A stretch of 64,000 nt of DNA from Cherax quadricarinatus (lineage: Eukaryota > Arthropoda > Malacostraca > Decapoda > Parastacidae), in contig NC_091298.1 of NCBI RefSeq assembly GCF_038502225.1, positions 40,971,072 through 41,035,071 of the forward strand, written 5' to 3'. The notes below the pieces were generated by a model. It was not told the DNA's origin, made no database searches, and saw only the letters and a program-made list of their open reading frames with translations. The position numbers and the translations under genes were made by a program. Shown piece by piece: positions 10,933-22,345 of this stretch. How positions within the stretch are numbered: the stretch's first letter is position 1; each line of letters opens with the position of its first letter.

Positions 10933-13189
10933 TTGAATGTGCGTGGATGTAGTGCGGATGACAAGAAACAGATGATTGCTGATGTTATGAATGAAAAGAA
11001 GTTGGATGTCCTGGCCCTAAGTGAAACAAAGCTGAAGGGGGTAGGGGAGTTTCGGTGGGGGGAAATAAATGGGATTAAATCTGGAGTATCTGAGAGAGTT
11101 AGAGCAAAGGAAGGGGTAGCAGTAATGTTGAAGGATCAGTTATGGAAGGAGAAAAGAGAATATGAATGTGTAAATTCAAGAATTATGTGGATTAAAGTAA
11201 AGGTTGGATGCGAAAAGTGGGTCATAATAAGCGTGTATGACTCAAGAAATCGTAGGAAGGTTAGCACAGGCACCTCTAGCTGGAGATTCGTCTGTAAAAA
11301 CTTGCATTTGTGGTCACAGAGGTGCCTGTGCTAACCTTCCTATGGTGTAGAAATATACCTAGTTGGATGAATCTTATTGTGGCTAGCTGGTCTGGTGGCT
11401 AACGCGACGGGCTGGAGTTTTGAGACTCTATGACCGCGGGTTCAATCCCGGCCGGGGGTATGGTTTATTTGCAATCGTGTCATTACGATTTCTTGAGTCA
11501 TGTTGACGGCAGTGAAGGGACTTGAGCTAGAGTTCGTCACGGCCACGCTAGCTGGAGATTCGTCTGTAAAAACTTGCATTTGTGGTCACAGAGGTACCTG
11601 TGCTAACCTTCCTATGGTGTAGAAATATACCTAGTTGGATGAATCTTATTGTGGCTAGCTGGTCTAGTGGCTAACGCGACGGGCTGGAGTTTTGAGACTC
11701 TATGACCGCGGGTTCAATCCCGGCCGGGGGTATGGTTTTAAGCGTGTATGCACCTGGAGAAGACAGGAATGTAGAGGAGAGAGAGAGATTTTGGGAGATG
11801 TTAAGTGAATGTATAGGAGCCTTTGAACCAAGTGAGAGAGTAATTGTGGTAGGGGACCTGAATGCTAAAGTAGGAGAAACTTTTAGAGAGGGTGTGGTAG
11901 GTAAGTTTGGGGTGCCAGGTGTAAATGATAATGGGAGCCCTTTGATTGAACTTTGTATAGAAAGGGGTTTAGTTATAGGTAATACATATTTTAGGAAAAA
12001 GAGGATAAATAAGTATACAAGATATGATGTAAGGCGAAATGACAGTAGTTTGTTGGATTATGTATTGGTACATAAAAGACTGTTGAGTAGACTTCAGGAT
12101 GTACATGTTTATAGAGGGGCCACAGATATATCAGATCACTTTTTAGTTGTAGCTACACTGAGAGTAAAAGGTAGATGGGATACAAGGAGAATAAAAGCAT
12201 CAGGGAAGAGAGAGGTGAAGGTTTATAAACTAAAAGAGGAGGCAGTTAGGGTAAGATATAAACAGCTATTGGAGGATAGATGGACTAATGAGAGCATAGG
12301 CAATGGGGTCGAAGAGGTATGGGGTAGGTTTAAAAATGTAGTGTTGGAGTGTTCAGCAGAAGTTTGTGGTTACAGGAAGGTGGGTGCAGGAGGGAAGAGG
12401 AGCGATTGGTGGAATGATAATGTAAAGAGAGTAGTAAGGGAGAAAAAGTTAGCATATGAGAAGTTTTTACAAAGTAGAAGTGATGCAAGGAGGGAAGAGT
12501 ATATGGAGAAAAAGAGAGAGGTTAAGAGAGTGGTGAAGCAATGTAAAAAGAGAGCAAATGAGAGAGTGGGTGAGATGTTATCAACAAATTTTATTGAAAA
12601 TAAGAAAAAGTTTTGGAGTGAGATTAACAAGTTAAGGAAGCCTAGAGAACAAATGGATTTGTCTGTAAAAAATAGGAGAGGAGAGTTATTAAATGGAGAG
12701 TTAGAGGTATTGGGAAGATGGAGGGAATATTTTGAGGAATTGTTAAATGTTGATGAAGATAGGGAAGCTGTGATTTCGTGTATAGGGCAAGGAGGAATAA
12801 CATCTTGTAGGAGTGAGGAAGAGCCAGTTGTGAGTGTGAGGGAAGTTCGTGAGGCATTAGGTAAAATGAAAGGGGGTAAGGCAGATTGGATTGATGGGAT
12901 AAAGATAGAAATGTTAAAAGCAGGTGGGGATATAGTTTTGGAGTGGTTGGCGCAATTATTTAATAAATGTATGGAAGAGGGTAAGGTACCTAGGGATTGG
13001 CAGAGAGCATGCATAGTTCCTTTGTATAAAGGCAAAGGGGACAAAAGAGAGTGCAAAAATTATAGGGGGATAAGTTTGTTGAGTGTACCTGGTAAAGTGT
13101 ATGGTAGAGTTATTATTGAAAGAATTAAGAGTAAGACGGAGAATAGGATAGCAGATGAACAAGGAGGCTTTAGGAAAGGTAGGGGGTGA
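10933..13189 (+). pseudogene. RTE ORF2 part 1: endonuclease to reverse transcriptase N-terminus
   Basis: The endonuclease starts at ATG 10933 (NVRGCSADDKK), with LALSETKLKG. It is cut by the SINE-A insert after KWVIISVY, then resumes at about 11751 with APGEDR, VVVGDLNAKVGE, LLDYVLV and SDHFLVVATL. The same frame runs on through the linker (GGKRSDWWND, then a Lys/Arg-rich region) into the RT (KMKGGKADWIDGIKIEMLKA, GDKRECKNYRGISLL, EQGGFRKGRG). It ends at a TGA at 13187-13189 where copy 3 has a sense codon. Removing the insert and one TSD copy leaves the frame continuous, so the frame was probably intact here when the SINE arrived. Confidence 0.9.
11240..11738 (+). mobile_element. SINE-A tandem dimer with inverted 5' stub, 12-bp target duplication
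   Basis: The 499-bp insertion is flanked by TAAGCGTGTATG at 11228-11239 and 11739-11750. Two plus-strand tRNA-like heads lie 272 bp apart (11379-11460 and 11651-11732), each with the A-box-like GCTGGTCTAGTGG (GTCTGGTGG in the first) and the perfect B box GGTTCAATCCC. The left end is a short inverted piece (ACTCAAGAAATCGT followed by AGGAAGGTTAGCACAGG, both on the minus strand). The left terminal sequence is therefore the same as in the insertion at 1088. The right end is again GGTATGGTTT. Confidence 0.88.
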
Positions 13190-14319
13190 GTGGACCAGGT
13201 GTTTACAGTGAAACACATAAGTGAACAGTATTCAGATAAGGCTAAAGAGGTCTTTGTGGCATTTATGGATTTGGAAAAGGCGTATGACAGGGTGGATAGG
13301 GGGGGGGGCAATATGGCAGATGTTGCAGGTGTATGGTGTAGGAGGTAGGTTACTGAAAGTAGTGAAGAGTTTTTACGAGGATAGTGAGGCTCAAGTTAGA
13401 GTATGTAGGAAAGAGGGAAATTATTTCCCAGTAAAAGTAGGCCTTAGACAAGGATGTGTGATGTCACCGTGGTTGTTTAATATATTTATAGATGGGGTTG
13501 TAAGAGAAGTAAATGCGAGGGTCTTGGCAAGAGGCGTGGAGTTAAAAGATAAAGAATCACACACAAAGTGGGAGTTGTCACAGCTGCTCTTTGCTGATGA
13601 AACTGTGCTCTTTGGAGATTCTGAAGAGAAGTTGCAGAGATTGGTGGATGAATTTGGTGGGGTGTGCAAAAGAAGAAAATTAAAAGTGAATACAGGAAAG
13701 ATCTGATATCAGATTGGAGGGAGAGGGTATGGAGGAGGTGAATGTATTCAGATATTTGGGAGTGGACGTGTCAGCGGATGGGTCTATGAAAGATGAGGTG
13801 AATCATAGAATTGATGAGGGGAAAAGGGTGAGTGGTGCACTTAGGAGTCTGTGGAGACAAAGAACTTTGTCCTTGGAGGCAAAGAGGGGAATGTATGAGA
13901 GTATAGTTTTACCAACGCTCTTATATGGGTGTGAAGCATGGGTGATGAATGTTGCAGCGAGGAGAAGGCTGGAGGCAGTGGAGATGTCATGTCTGAGGGC
14001 AATGTGTGGTGTGAATATAATGCAGAGAATTCGTAGTTTGGAAGTTAGGAGGAGGTGCGGGATTACCAAAACTGTTGTCCAGAGGGCTGAGGAAGGGTTG
14101 TTGAGGTGGTTCGGACATGTAGAGAGGATGGAGCGAAACAGAATGACTTCAAGAGTGTATCAGTCTGTAGTGGAAGGAAGGCGGGGTAGGGGTCGGCCTA
14201 GGAAAGGTTGGAGGGAGGGGGTAAAGGAGGTTTTGTGTGCGAGGGGCTTGGACTTCCAGCAGGCATGCGTGAGCGTGTTTGATAGGAGTGAATGGAGACA
14301 AATGGTTTTTAATTCTTGA
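13190..14319 (+). pseudogene. RTE ORF2 part 2: reverse transcriptase palm and C-terminal domain
   Basis: After the TGA the frame continues with VDQVFTVKH and FMDLEKAYDRVDR. It then shifts at a run of G near 13300-13310, where copy 3 has alternating GGAG. The palm follows: QVRVCRKEGNYFPVKVGLRQ, then GCVMSPWLFNIFIDGVV, then FADE at 13590-13601. FADE replaces the catalytic FADD, so the second Asp is lost. A stop at 13706 coincides with a deletion of about 50 bp relative to copy 3. The C-terminal domain (13714-14319) is intact in frame, with YLGVDVSADGSMKDE, YGCEAWVMN and GRPRKGWREGVKE. The enzyme would be inactive even without the breaks. Confidence 0.9.
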
Positions 14320-14564
14320 CGTGCTGTTGGAGTGTGAGCAAAGTAACATTTATGAAAGGGTTCAGGGAAACCGGCAGGCCGGACTTGAGTCCTGGAGATG
14401 GGAAGTACAGTGCCTGCACTCTGAAGGAGGTGTGTTAATGTTGCAGTTTAAAAACTGTAGTGTAAAGCACCCTTCTGGCAAGACAGTGATGGAGTGAATG
14501 ATGGTGAAAGTTTTTCTTTTTTGAGCCACCCTGCCTTGGTGGGAATCGGCCAGTGTGATAATAA

Positions 14565-15460
<896 letters not shown>

Positions 15461-15545
15461 AAACACTGATCTTTGGCTGAAGGAGACTCGAACCTACGAA
15501 CCTTGGAACAAGGTACGCAGTGCTTTACCAATCTACCCACATGTT
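15461..15545 (-). mobile_element. SINE-B tRNA-like head (fragment)
   Basis: On the minus strand this reads GGTAGATTGGTAAAGCACTG (A-box region) and then GGTTCGAGTCTCC (B box), followed by TTCAGCCA. The layout is that of a tRNA and the spacing between boxes is right for an internal RNA polymerase III promoter. The same head occurs twice at 21280-21500 with a longer body, so this is a SINE head and not a tRNA gene. The parent tRNA is not certain. Confidence 0.6.
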
Positions 15546-15719
15546 AACCCACATGTTAACCAGTGTGGAGCAGTGCCGCGTGCCTCGTTGTGCTCTGGGT
15601 TTTCTCGTGTTTACACGGTCGCTCTTACGTGCTAGAACTTTAATTTGTGCCATCAATCCTATACGATACATCCCTCTAGCGCCTGGAACCAATCTTGGGC
15701 GATAAACATTATATACTGA

Positions 15720-16849
15720 GTCAAAAAAGGAGAATTAGTGTGCACTACCTAGCAGAGTTTACTACCAGAGGGGAATCATAGGCCTGTGTTCCGTGTGCAA
15801 AATAATAATAATAGAACTTTTCTTTGTCGGAGGAAAGAAAGTCTCCCTGATAACATTGTGTATACATAGTGTATAGTGTATACTACAGTGGCTCCCTAGT
15901 ATATAGATGATAAAGGCTAAAGTGTCATTTGAAAACAGGTGAATTTGTAAATGAAGTGATAAGCCTATAGAGGCAGGTGCCAGAAGTCGCCAGAAACTTA
16001 CCACAGTGGTCAGCTGTTTTAATAATCTTCCTGGCCTGCTAGTGTACTCGCATATAATCTAGTGATACCAGTGAATAGCAGAATACAGTGTTGTAGTAGC
16101 AACTAACCAGTATTATAATGGTACTTAGTGGAGTGGAGTGACTTTCATTAGTTTCTTTTTTCTTGAAATACCAGACGTATACTGTGAATTTCTTATAACC
16201 TGTAGTTACCAGCGGTCGCAATATACACAACGAGAAGCAATTATTACTACAGAAAAAGCGTCCTTCCTCCAAAATTTCCACCAGTCAACTATAGTGATAA
16301 TATAGCATTTATTGTGGTGGAGACGAAAAAAAAAACGAGAAAAGCTAGATACAGCGATTGATAAACAAGGGTTGATGCTCGACCGTTCGTCACTGTAGGA
16401 GCTGCGAGAAATCACCGGCTCTTCAACACGCAAGTTATACTTTTGTATCAATCAAATCACATTTTACTCGGGTAGATAATTTCAAGTAGATCCTTCATGT
16501 GTTAGCCCAAATCACCGACTAGTATGTTTTAAATAAGTGACTCACTGATCAGATCAGATCGACTGGTCCGAACCCTCCACTGGTCAGAACCCTTGATGGT
16601 CCGAACCCTTGACTGTTTCAAACGGATTCGTTGGACAATAAAGCAGACTGTAAACGGATGGGGTTATAGGCGCCCTTATCAAACACAAACAATAAATATA
16701 AATCAGGAACATACACGGTAAGCTGTCCAATATACAAGTACAGTTAGAAATAGAAATACAAATAGCTAGAGCTTCATTTAAGGAGGTTATTAATAGAGTA
16801 TTCAAGAGGTTGCTAGTAGAATTACAGTAAATCAACTATTCAAATCATT
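15720..16849 (+). other. Probable 5' UTR of CR1/Jockey-type LINE family A
   Basis: This is 1.1 kb without a supported gene, lying directly upstream of LINE ORF1. It contains several repeated words (GTATACTGTG-type, CCGAACCCT repeated near 16570-16610). Long 5' UTRs are usual in this LINE group, so the assignment rests on position alone. The start of the element is not defined. Confidence 0.4.
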
Positions 16850-18033
16850 ATGAAGCTCTGTATAGTCTGCAGTCAAACAAACGGGCTTCCACATGGATAA
16901 ATTGTAATTTTTGTGGAAATTGGTGTCACGCCCCTTGTGCAGATATCCAAGAACTAGCTACAAGCAGTATTAAAACAGGGAAGTGTTTTTGGGTATGCCC
17001 AAATGAGGAAAATCTGTGGACTAAAATCACAAGGGTATTAAAAGAGGATAACATCAAAGCTGCTTTCATAGACAACCTGGAAGCTTTCTACAACAGATGG
17101 GAACATAAAAAGTCTGGGCTGAATGGTACTGCCCTTGATACTGGCCATGTAGTCAGAAACTGTAAGGCTGGAGGTGATGTCCTGGTAGTCAGTAAATGTG
17201 GGGCTGATAGTGCTGTCCTGGGAGACAGTAATGGTGAAGCTGGAGGTGCTGTCCTGGGAGACAGTAATGGTGAAGCTGGAGGTGCTGTCCTGGGAGACAG
17301 TAATGGTGAAGCTGGAGATTTTGTCCAGGTAGTCGGGAATTATACGCAGGAAGGAATACACATAAATGACCTCATAGCGGACAGGAGCCGTAGTGGGGAA
17401 ACAAGTGTAGTCAAAGATAAGATAAAACCAATATTGCAAACTAGAAATACCGCAGGAAATAGCAAACAAGAGGACTCCACTAGCAATAGTGAGGATATAT
17501 TACCAAAAACAACTGGTGGGAGCTCCTTTGTTGGTGCTAGGGAGGATAGGAATAAGACAGGGAAACATGCACCAACAGGGAATACAGTCACAGAAACCCA
17601 AGGCAAATGGAAACCAAGCCTGTGCACATACTATGCACTTGGTATCTGCAGACATGGGAAATCTGGAAAAACAGACGGGACGTGCAACTATGACCACTCT
17701 AGAAAATGCCATGCCCATATGACAACAGGAAAATGCAAACTCCCTTCCTGTAAGCTTTTTCACCCTGAAATGTGTACCTCTTCAGCACAGGAAAGACTGT
17801 GCTATAACTTAAATTGCTAGGCACACCATCTAAAGGGTACAAAAAGATACAAAACATCCAGGCCATGGGAAAACCTGGGTAGCCACAGCCACTCAAGAGG
17901 GAGAGGTTTTTTAGTGCCAGGAAGGAAAAAAAACTGGCAGGAAATGGCAGAAATCGTACACCAAATCCAGTCATTCCTGGAGTGGAACCACAGTCGATGG
18001 CCTCCACTCCAAACCAACAGATACAGATATTAA
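16850..18033 (+). pseudogene. LINE family A ORF1 (PHD-like and CCCH zinc fingers)
   Basis: From ATG 16850 the N-terminus reads MKLCIVCSQTNGLPH. One frameshift near 16893 then joins it to NCNFCGNWCHAPC, giving the Cys/His spacing of a PHD-type finger, as found in ORF1 of CR1-group LINEs. After an acidic/Gly repeat region come three CCCH-like clusters: LCTYYALGICRHG...CNYDH, KCHAHMTTGKCKLPSCKLFH, and CTSSAQERLC. A TAG at 17818-17820 interrupts the frame, but the same frame continues to TAA at 18031-18033 (NWQEMAEIVHQIQSFLEW). ORF1 would therefore overlap ORF2 by about 52 nt. The role is RNA binding in the retrotransposon particle (inferred from the family). Confidence 0.75.
17210..17317 (+). 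repeat. 36-bp in-frame tandem repeat inside LINE ORF1
   Basis: Three near-identical 36-bp units each encode AVLGDSNGEAGG. The unit length is a multiple of three, so it expands the protein without breaking the frame. Confidence 0.9.
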
Positions 18034-21000
18034 TGCCAGAAACCCTCCCCCCCCCCAGTACCAACAATACCACCAGTCCGATAACATTCTTCTTTGCAAA
18101 TATACAGGGTCTAAAGCCAGCAACAAACAACAAAATACCTTTCATCCGTGGACTGATTGCAGAGGCAAAGGCAATGTTCGCGGCTTTCACTGAGACCCAC
18201 ATAAAGGATCACTTGGACAACGAAATATGGATCCCAGGTTACAACCTATACAGATGTGACAGAGTGAACAGGCAAAAGGGGGGGGGGGTTGGCCTGTACA
18301 TTGCAGAGTCACTTGTTTGCATAGAACTGCTAAATGCCTCAAATGATGTAGTGGAAGTTTTAGCAGTAAAGGTCGAGAACCAAAACCTAGTCATTGTGGT
18401 AGTCTACAAGCCTCCGGATGCAACATCCCAGCAATTCCAGGAACAGCTGTTAAAAATTGACCACTGTCTGGAAAATCTTCCAGCTCCTGCACCCAACATC
18501 TTGCTCCTGGGGGATTTCAACGTAAGGCACCTAAAATGGAGGAATATAGCAAATAATATTGTTGCAGTAATAACACCAGGAGGCAGCTCTGATGAAAACT
18601 CACACTCACACGAGCTTTTAAATCTCTGCACAAAATTCAATTTAAACCAGCAAATAATAGAGCCTACTAGACTGGAGAATACACTAGACCTCATCTTCAC
18701 TAACAATGATGATCTAATAAGAAATGTCACCATATCAAAAACAATATACTCAGATCACAACATAATTGAGGTTCAGACACGTATGCGTGGAGCCCCAGAC
18801 CGACATAATGAGACTAGTCACGATTGAGCATTCACCAAATTCAACTTCAATAACAAAAACATAAAGTGGGACCAAGTAAACCAAGTCCTAACCGATATAA
18901 GCTGGGAAGATATACTAAGCAACACAGACCCCAACTTATGCCTAGAACAGATTAACTTGGTGGCACTCGATGTATGCACAAAGCTTATTCCTCTAAGAAA
19001 AAGGAGGAGTAGATGTAAAATAGAAAGAGACAGGCGCTCCCTTTACAGGCGACGGAAAAGAATAACAGAGCGGCTAAAAGAGGTCAATATATCTGAAATG
19101 CGTAGGGAGACACTGGTCAGAGAAATAGCAAGCATCGAACTCAAGCTAAAGGAATCTTATAGGAGTCAGGAATCGCGGGAAGAACTAAAAGCCATAAATG
19201 AAATCGAAAGAAACCCAAAGTATTTCTTCTCCTATGCCAAATCAAAGTCGAGAACAACGTCCAGTATTGGGCTCCTACTTAAACAAGATGGGTCCTACAC
19301 AGATGACAGCAAGGAAATGAGTGAGCTACTTAAGTCCCAATATGACTCAGTTTTTAGCAAGCCGCTAACCAGACTGAGAGTCGAAGATCAAAATTAATTT
19401 TTTATGAGAGAGCCACAAAATTTGATTAACACAAGCCTATCCGATGTTATCCTGACGCCAAATAACTTCGAACAGGCGATAAATGATATGCCCATGCACT
19501 CTGCCCCAGGGCCAGACTCATGAAACTCCGTGTTCATCAAGAACTGCAAGAAGCCCCTATCACGAGCCTTTTCCATCCTATGGAGAGGGAGCATGGACAC
19601 GGGGGTCGTCCCACAGTTACTAAAAACAACAGACATAGCCCCACTCCACAAAGGGGGCAGTAAAGCAACAGCAAAGAACTACAGACCGATAGCACTAACA
19701 TCCCATATCATAAAAATCTTTGAAAGGGTCCTAAGAAGCAAGATCACCACCCATCTAGAAACCCATCAGTTACACAACCCAGGGCAACATGGGTTTAGAA
19801 CAGGTCGCTCCTGTCTGTCTCAACTATTGGATCACTACGACAAGGTCCTAAATGCACTAGAAGATAAAAAGAATGCAGATGTAATATATACAGACTTTGC
19901 AAAAGCCTTCGACAAGTGTGACCATGGCGTAATAGCCCACAAAATGCGTGCTAAAGGAATAACAGGAAAAGTCGGTCGATGGATCTATAATTTCCTCACT
20001 AACAGAACACAGAGAGTAGTCGTCAACAGAGTAAAGTCCGAGGCAGCTACGGTGAAAAGCTCTGTTCCACAAGGCACAGTACTCGCTCCCATCTTGTTCC
20101 TCATCCTCATATCCGACATAGACAAGGATGTCAGCCACAGCACCGTGTCTTCCTTTGCAGATGACACCCGAATCTGCATGACAGTGTCTTCCATTGCAGA
20201 CACTGCAAGGCTCCAGGCGGACATCAACCGAATCTTTCAGTGGGCTGCAGAAAACAATATGAAGATCAACGATGAGAAATTTAAATTACTCAGATATGGT
20301 AAACACGAGGAAATTAAATCTTCATCAGAGTACAAAACAAATTCTGGCCACAAAATAGAGCGAAACACCAACGTCAAAGACCTGGGAGTGATCATGTCGG
20401 AGGATCTCACCTTCAAGGACCATAACACTGTATCAATCGCATCTGCTAGAAAAATGAAAGGATGGATAATGAGAACCTTCAAAACTAGGGAGGCCAAGCC
20501 CATGATGACACTCTTCAGGTCACTTGTTCTATCTAGGCTGGAATATTGCTGCACACTAACAGCACCTTTCAAGGCAGGTGAAATTGCTGACCTAGAAAAT
20601 GTACAGAGAACCTTCACGGCGCGCATAACGGAGATAAAACACCTCAATTACTGGGAGCGCTTGAGGTTCCTAAAATTGTATTCCCTGGAACGCAGGCGGG
20701 AGAGATATATGATTATATACACCTGGAAAATCCTAGAGGGACTAGTACCGAACTTGCACACGAAAATCACTCACTACGAAAGCAAAAGACTTGGCAGACG
20801 ATGCAACATCCCCCCAATGAAAAGCAGGGGTGTCACTAGCACGTTAAGAGACCATACAATAAGTGTCAGGGGCCCGAGACTGTTCAACTGCCTCCCAGTA
20901 TACATAAGGGGGATTACCAACAGACCCCTGGCAGTCTTCAAGCTGGCACTGGACAAGCACCTAAAGTCGGTTCCTGACCAGCCGGGCTGTGGCTCGTACG

Positions 21001-21092
21001 TTGGTTTGCGTGCAGCCAGCAGCAACAGCCTGGTTGATCAGGCTCTGATCCACCAGGAGGCCTGGTCACAGACCGGGCCGCGGGGGCGTTGA
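17982..21092 (+). pseudogene. LINE family A ORF2: endonuclease and reverse transcriptase, three nonsense codons
   Basis: A single frame of 1037 codons is broken only by TGA 18825-18827, TAA 19395-19397 and a TGA near 19519-19521. No frameshift is needed, and the copy at 60155-61206 has sense codons at these sites. EEP endonuclease: FFFANIQGLKP, FTETH (catalytic Glu), VVVYKPP, LLGDFNVRH, YSDHN. A basic linker (RKRRSRCKIERDRRSLYRRR) precedes the RT: PLHKGGSKATAKNYRPIAL, GFRTGRSCLSQ, YTDFAKAFDKCDH, SVPQGTVLAPILF, and FADD at 20154-20165. No RNase H is seen. The C-terminus is SVPDQPGCGSYVGLRAASSN. The domain order fits the CR1/Jockey group; the exact clade is not settled. Confidence 0.9.
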
Positions 21093-21105
21093 CCCCCGGA
21101 ACTCT

Positions 21106-21127
21106 CTCCAGGTAAACTCCAGGTAAA
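21106..21127 (+). repeat. LINE family A 3' terminal repeat (CTCCAGGTAAA)2
   Basis: Two 11-bp repeats directly follow ORF2. A close form (CCTCCAGGTAAC) ends the truncated copy at 36440-36464. Short 3' terminal repeats without poly-A are typical of CR1-group LINEs, so this marks the end of the element. Confidence 0.75.
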
Positions 21128-21136
21128 CTGGACCAA

Positions 21137-21600
21137 ACTTTGGAGTCCAGCTTGCGCTAGACTTTGATCCAAGGCAGCCAGCTTTCAGGGAGAAGGCTTA
21201 CAGCTTTTCATCTCATCCCCTGCATGCATCAGCCTTACTAGAGATATTAACAATGCAAGGAATTCGCAAGAGCAGGCGAAATATACACAAACACTGATCT
21301 CTGGCTGAAGGAGACTCGAACCTACCAACCTTGGAACAATGTATGCAGTGCTTTACCAATCTACCCACACTGGACCAATACCTTAGAGTCCAGCTTGCGC
21401 TAGACTTTGATCCAAGGCAGCCAGCTTTCAGGCAGAAGGCTTACAGCTTCGTAGGTTCGAGTCTCCTTCAGCCAGAGATCAGTGTTTGTGTATATTTCGC
21501 CTGCTCTTGCGAATTCCTTGCATTGTTAATATCTCTAGTAAGGCTGATGCATGCAGGGGATGAGATGAAAAGCTGTAAGCCTTCTCCCTGGAGGCTGGCT
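21137..21600. mobile_element. SINE-B inverted pair
   Basis: A minus-strand SINE-B (21137-21368) has a tRNA-like head at about 21285-21368 and a body containing GCGAATTCCTTGCATTG on its sense strand. ACTGGACCAA occurs at both sides (21127-21136 and 21369-21378) as a possible target duplication. A second unit (21379-21600) begins with about 65 bp of minus-strand body end (GAGTCCAGCTTGCGCTAG). It then switches at CTTACAGCTT into the plus strand at the B box GGTTCGAGTCTCC and runs to the body end. The pair can fold into a long hairpin. Confidence 0.7.
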
Positions 21601-21661
21601 GCCTTGGATCAGTCTACTTTATTTCTTGCTCCTCCTGTCCTCTTCAATACTTTGGAGAAAC

Positions 21662-21945
21662 TCTCTTTCTGACAGACTTAGGGAGCACAAAAATAGTGTT
21701 AGGCTTGCCGACACTAATAATGCTCTGTTCTGTCAAGTCAGAGATCACAGCCATCCTATTGACTGGTCTTCCGCTAAAACTGTCTTCCCTACTTCCAACT
21801 CTAACAGTCGCCGTCTAGTTGAATCCTCTCTAATACACAACTTTCCTTGTATGAATCTTAGTCCTGGTTTCGTTTCTGTAGATGCCTTCCCCTTCCACTA
21901 CATTGTAAAATGTTCCAAACTTCAGAACACCCGTGATTTAACCTG
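21662..21945 (+). pseudogene. GIY-YIG endonuclease C-terminal remnant of a PLE
   Basis: About 90 codons read SLSDRLREHKNSVRLADTNN, then ALFCQVRDHSHPIDW, RRLVESSLIH and MNLSPGFVSVD. This arrangement (RLxEH, ALxxHxxxxxHxIxW, RRxxESxxI, MN) is that of the PLE-specific GIY-YIG domain, which cuts DNA for retrotransposition. The N-terminal GIY and YIG strands and the RT are missing. The frame ends at a stop just before the UTR. Confidence 0.75.
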
Positions 21946-22154
21946 ATTCCTCATTTTTTCTTCTTCTCCCTCTTCCCCTTTCCTCTTTCCTTTTTGTCTT
22001 TCTTCTGTCGCGTGTTTCTGTTCCTTCATTATTTATTTCATCACTTCCCCTTCCCCCCCACCTCTGTGTACTTGCTCTCCCTCTGTGGGCACCTAGCTCC
22101 CTTGCAGTGCTCCCCTTTCTTTGTATTTGACTGGCTCCTCCTACTCCTTAATTC

Positions 22155-22215
22155 CCCACTACCACCACTACCACTACCACTACCACTACTACTACTACTA
22201 CTACCACCACTACCT
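22155..22215. repeat. (CCA/CTA)n trinucleotide repeat in PLE 3' UTR
   Basis: A run of ACC and ACT triplets lies in the C-rich 3' region of the PLE. Confidence 0.85.
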
Positions 22216-22240
22216 CGTCCTGCCTATATATAGCCGTCCT

Positions 22241-22340
22241 GCTCTACTTCTGGTTAGTGTGACTTTGTAAATGGTCAAAGTCGGACCGAAACGTCGTCGT
22301 TAGCTCTTCTCTTCTATGTGCGGGTTATTTGTGTATTCTT
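22241..22340 (+). other. Hammerhead-like PLE terminus lacking the CUGAUGA core
   Basis: A potential stem II (GGTC with GACC) is followed by GAAACGTC, as in minimal hammerheads (GAA, ACGU, C). However, the position of CUGAUGA is occupied by TTTGTAAAT-like sequence. As written it should not cleave. The same form recurs in the other copies of this terminus, so it is a family feature, either a lost ribozyme or a different fold. Confidence 0.5.
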
Positions 22341-22345
22341 CACAG

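Larger units (their letters stand above)
21655..22345 (+). mobile_element. Penelope-like element 3' end (second PLE family)
   Basis: The GIY-YIG remnant is followed by a C/T-rich 3' UTR and then a terminus with GTCGGACCGAAACGTCGTCG and GTGCGGGTTATTTGTG. The same terminus forms palindromes at 38009-38132 and 59997-60134. A 5'-truncated copy with only the 3' part is the usual fate of such elements. Confidence 0.75.

Noticed and set aside
11651..11732. Functional tRNA gene
   Set aside because: The A and B boxes are good, but the acceptor stem does not close cleanly. The same head occurs with a shared body in several insertions with target duplications, so it is a SINE head.
12370..13311. Minus-strand open frames opposite RTE copy 2 (for example 228 codons)
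   Set aside because: They are antisense shadows of the LINE ORF2, rich in Ser/Leu/Pro, as expected from the complement of the Glu/Lys/Gly-rich coding strand.
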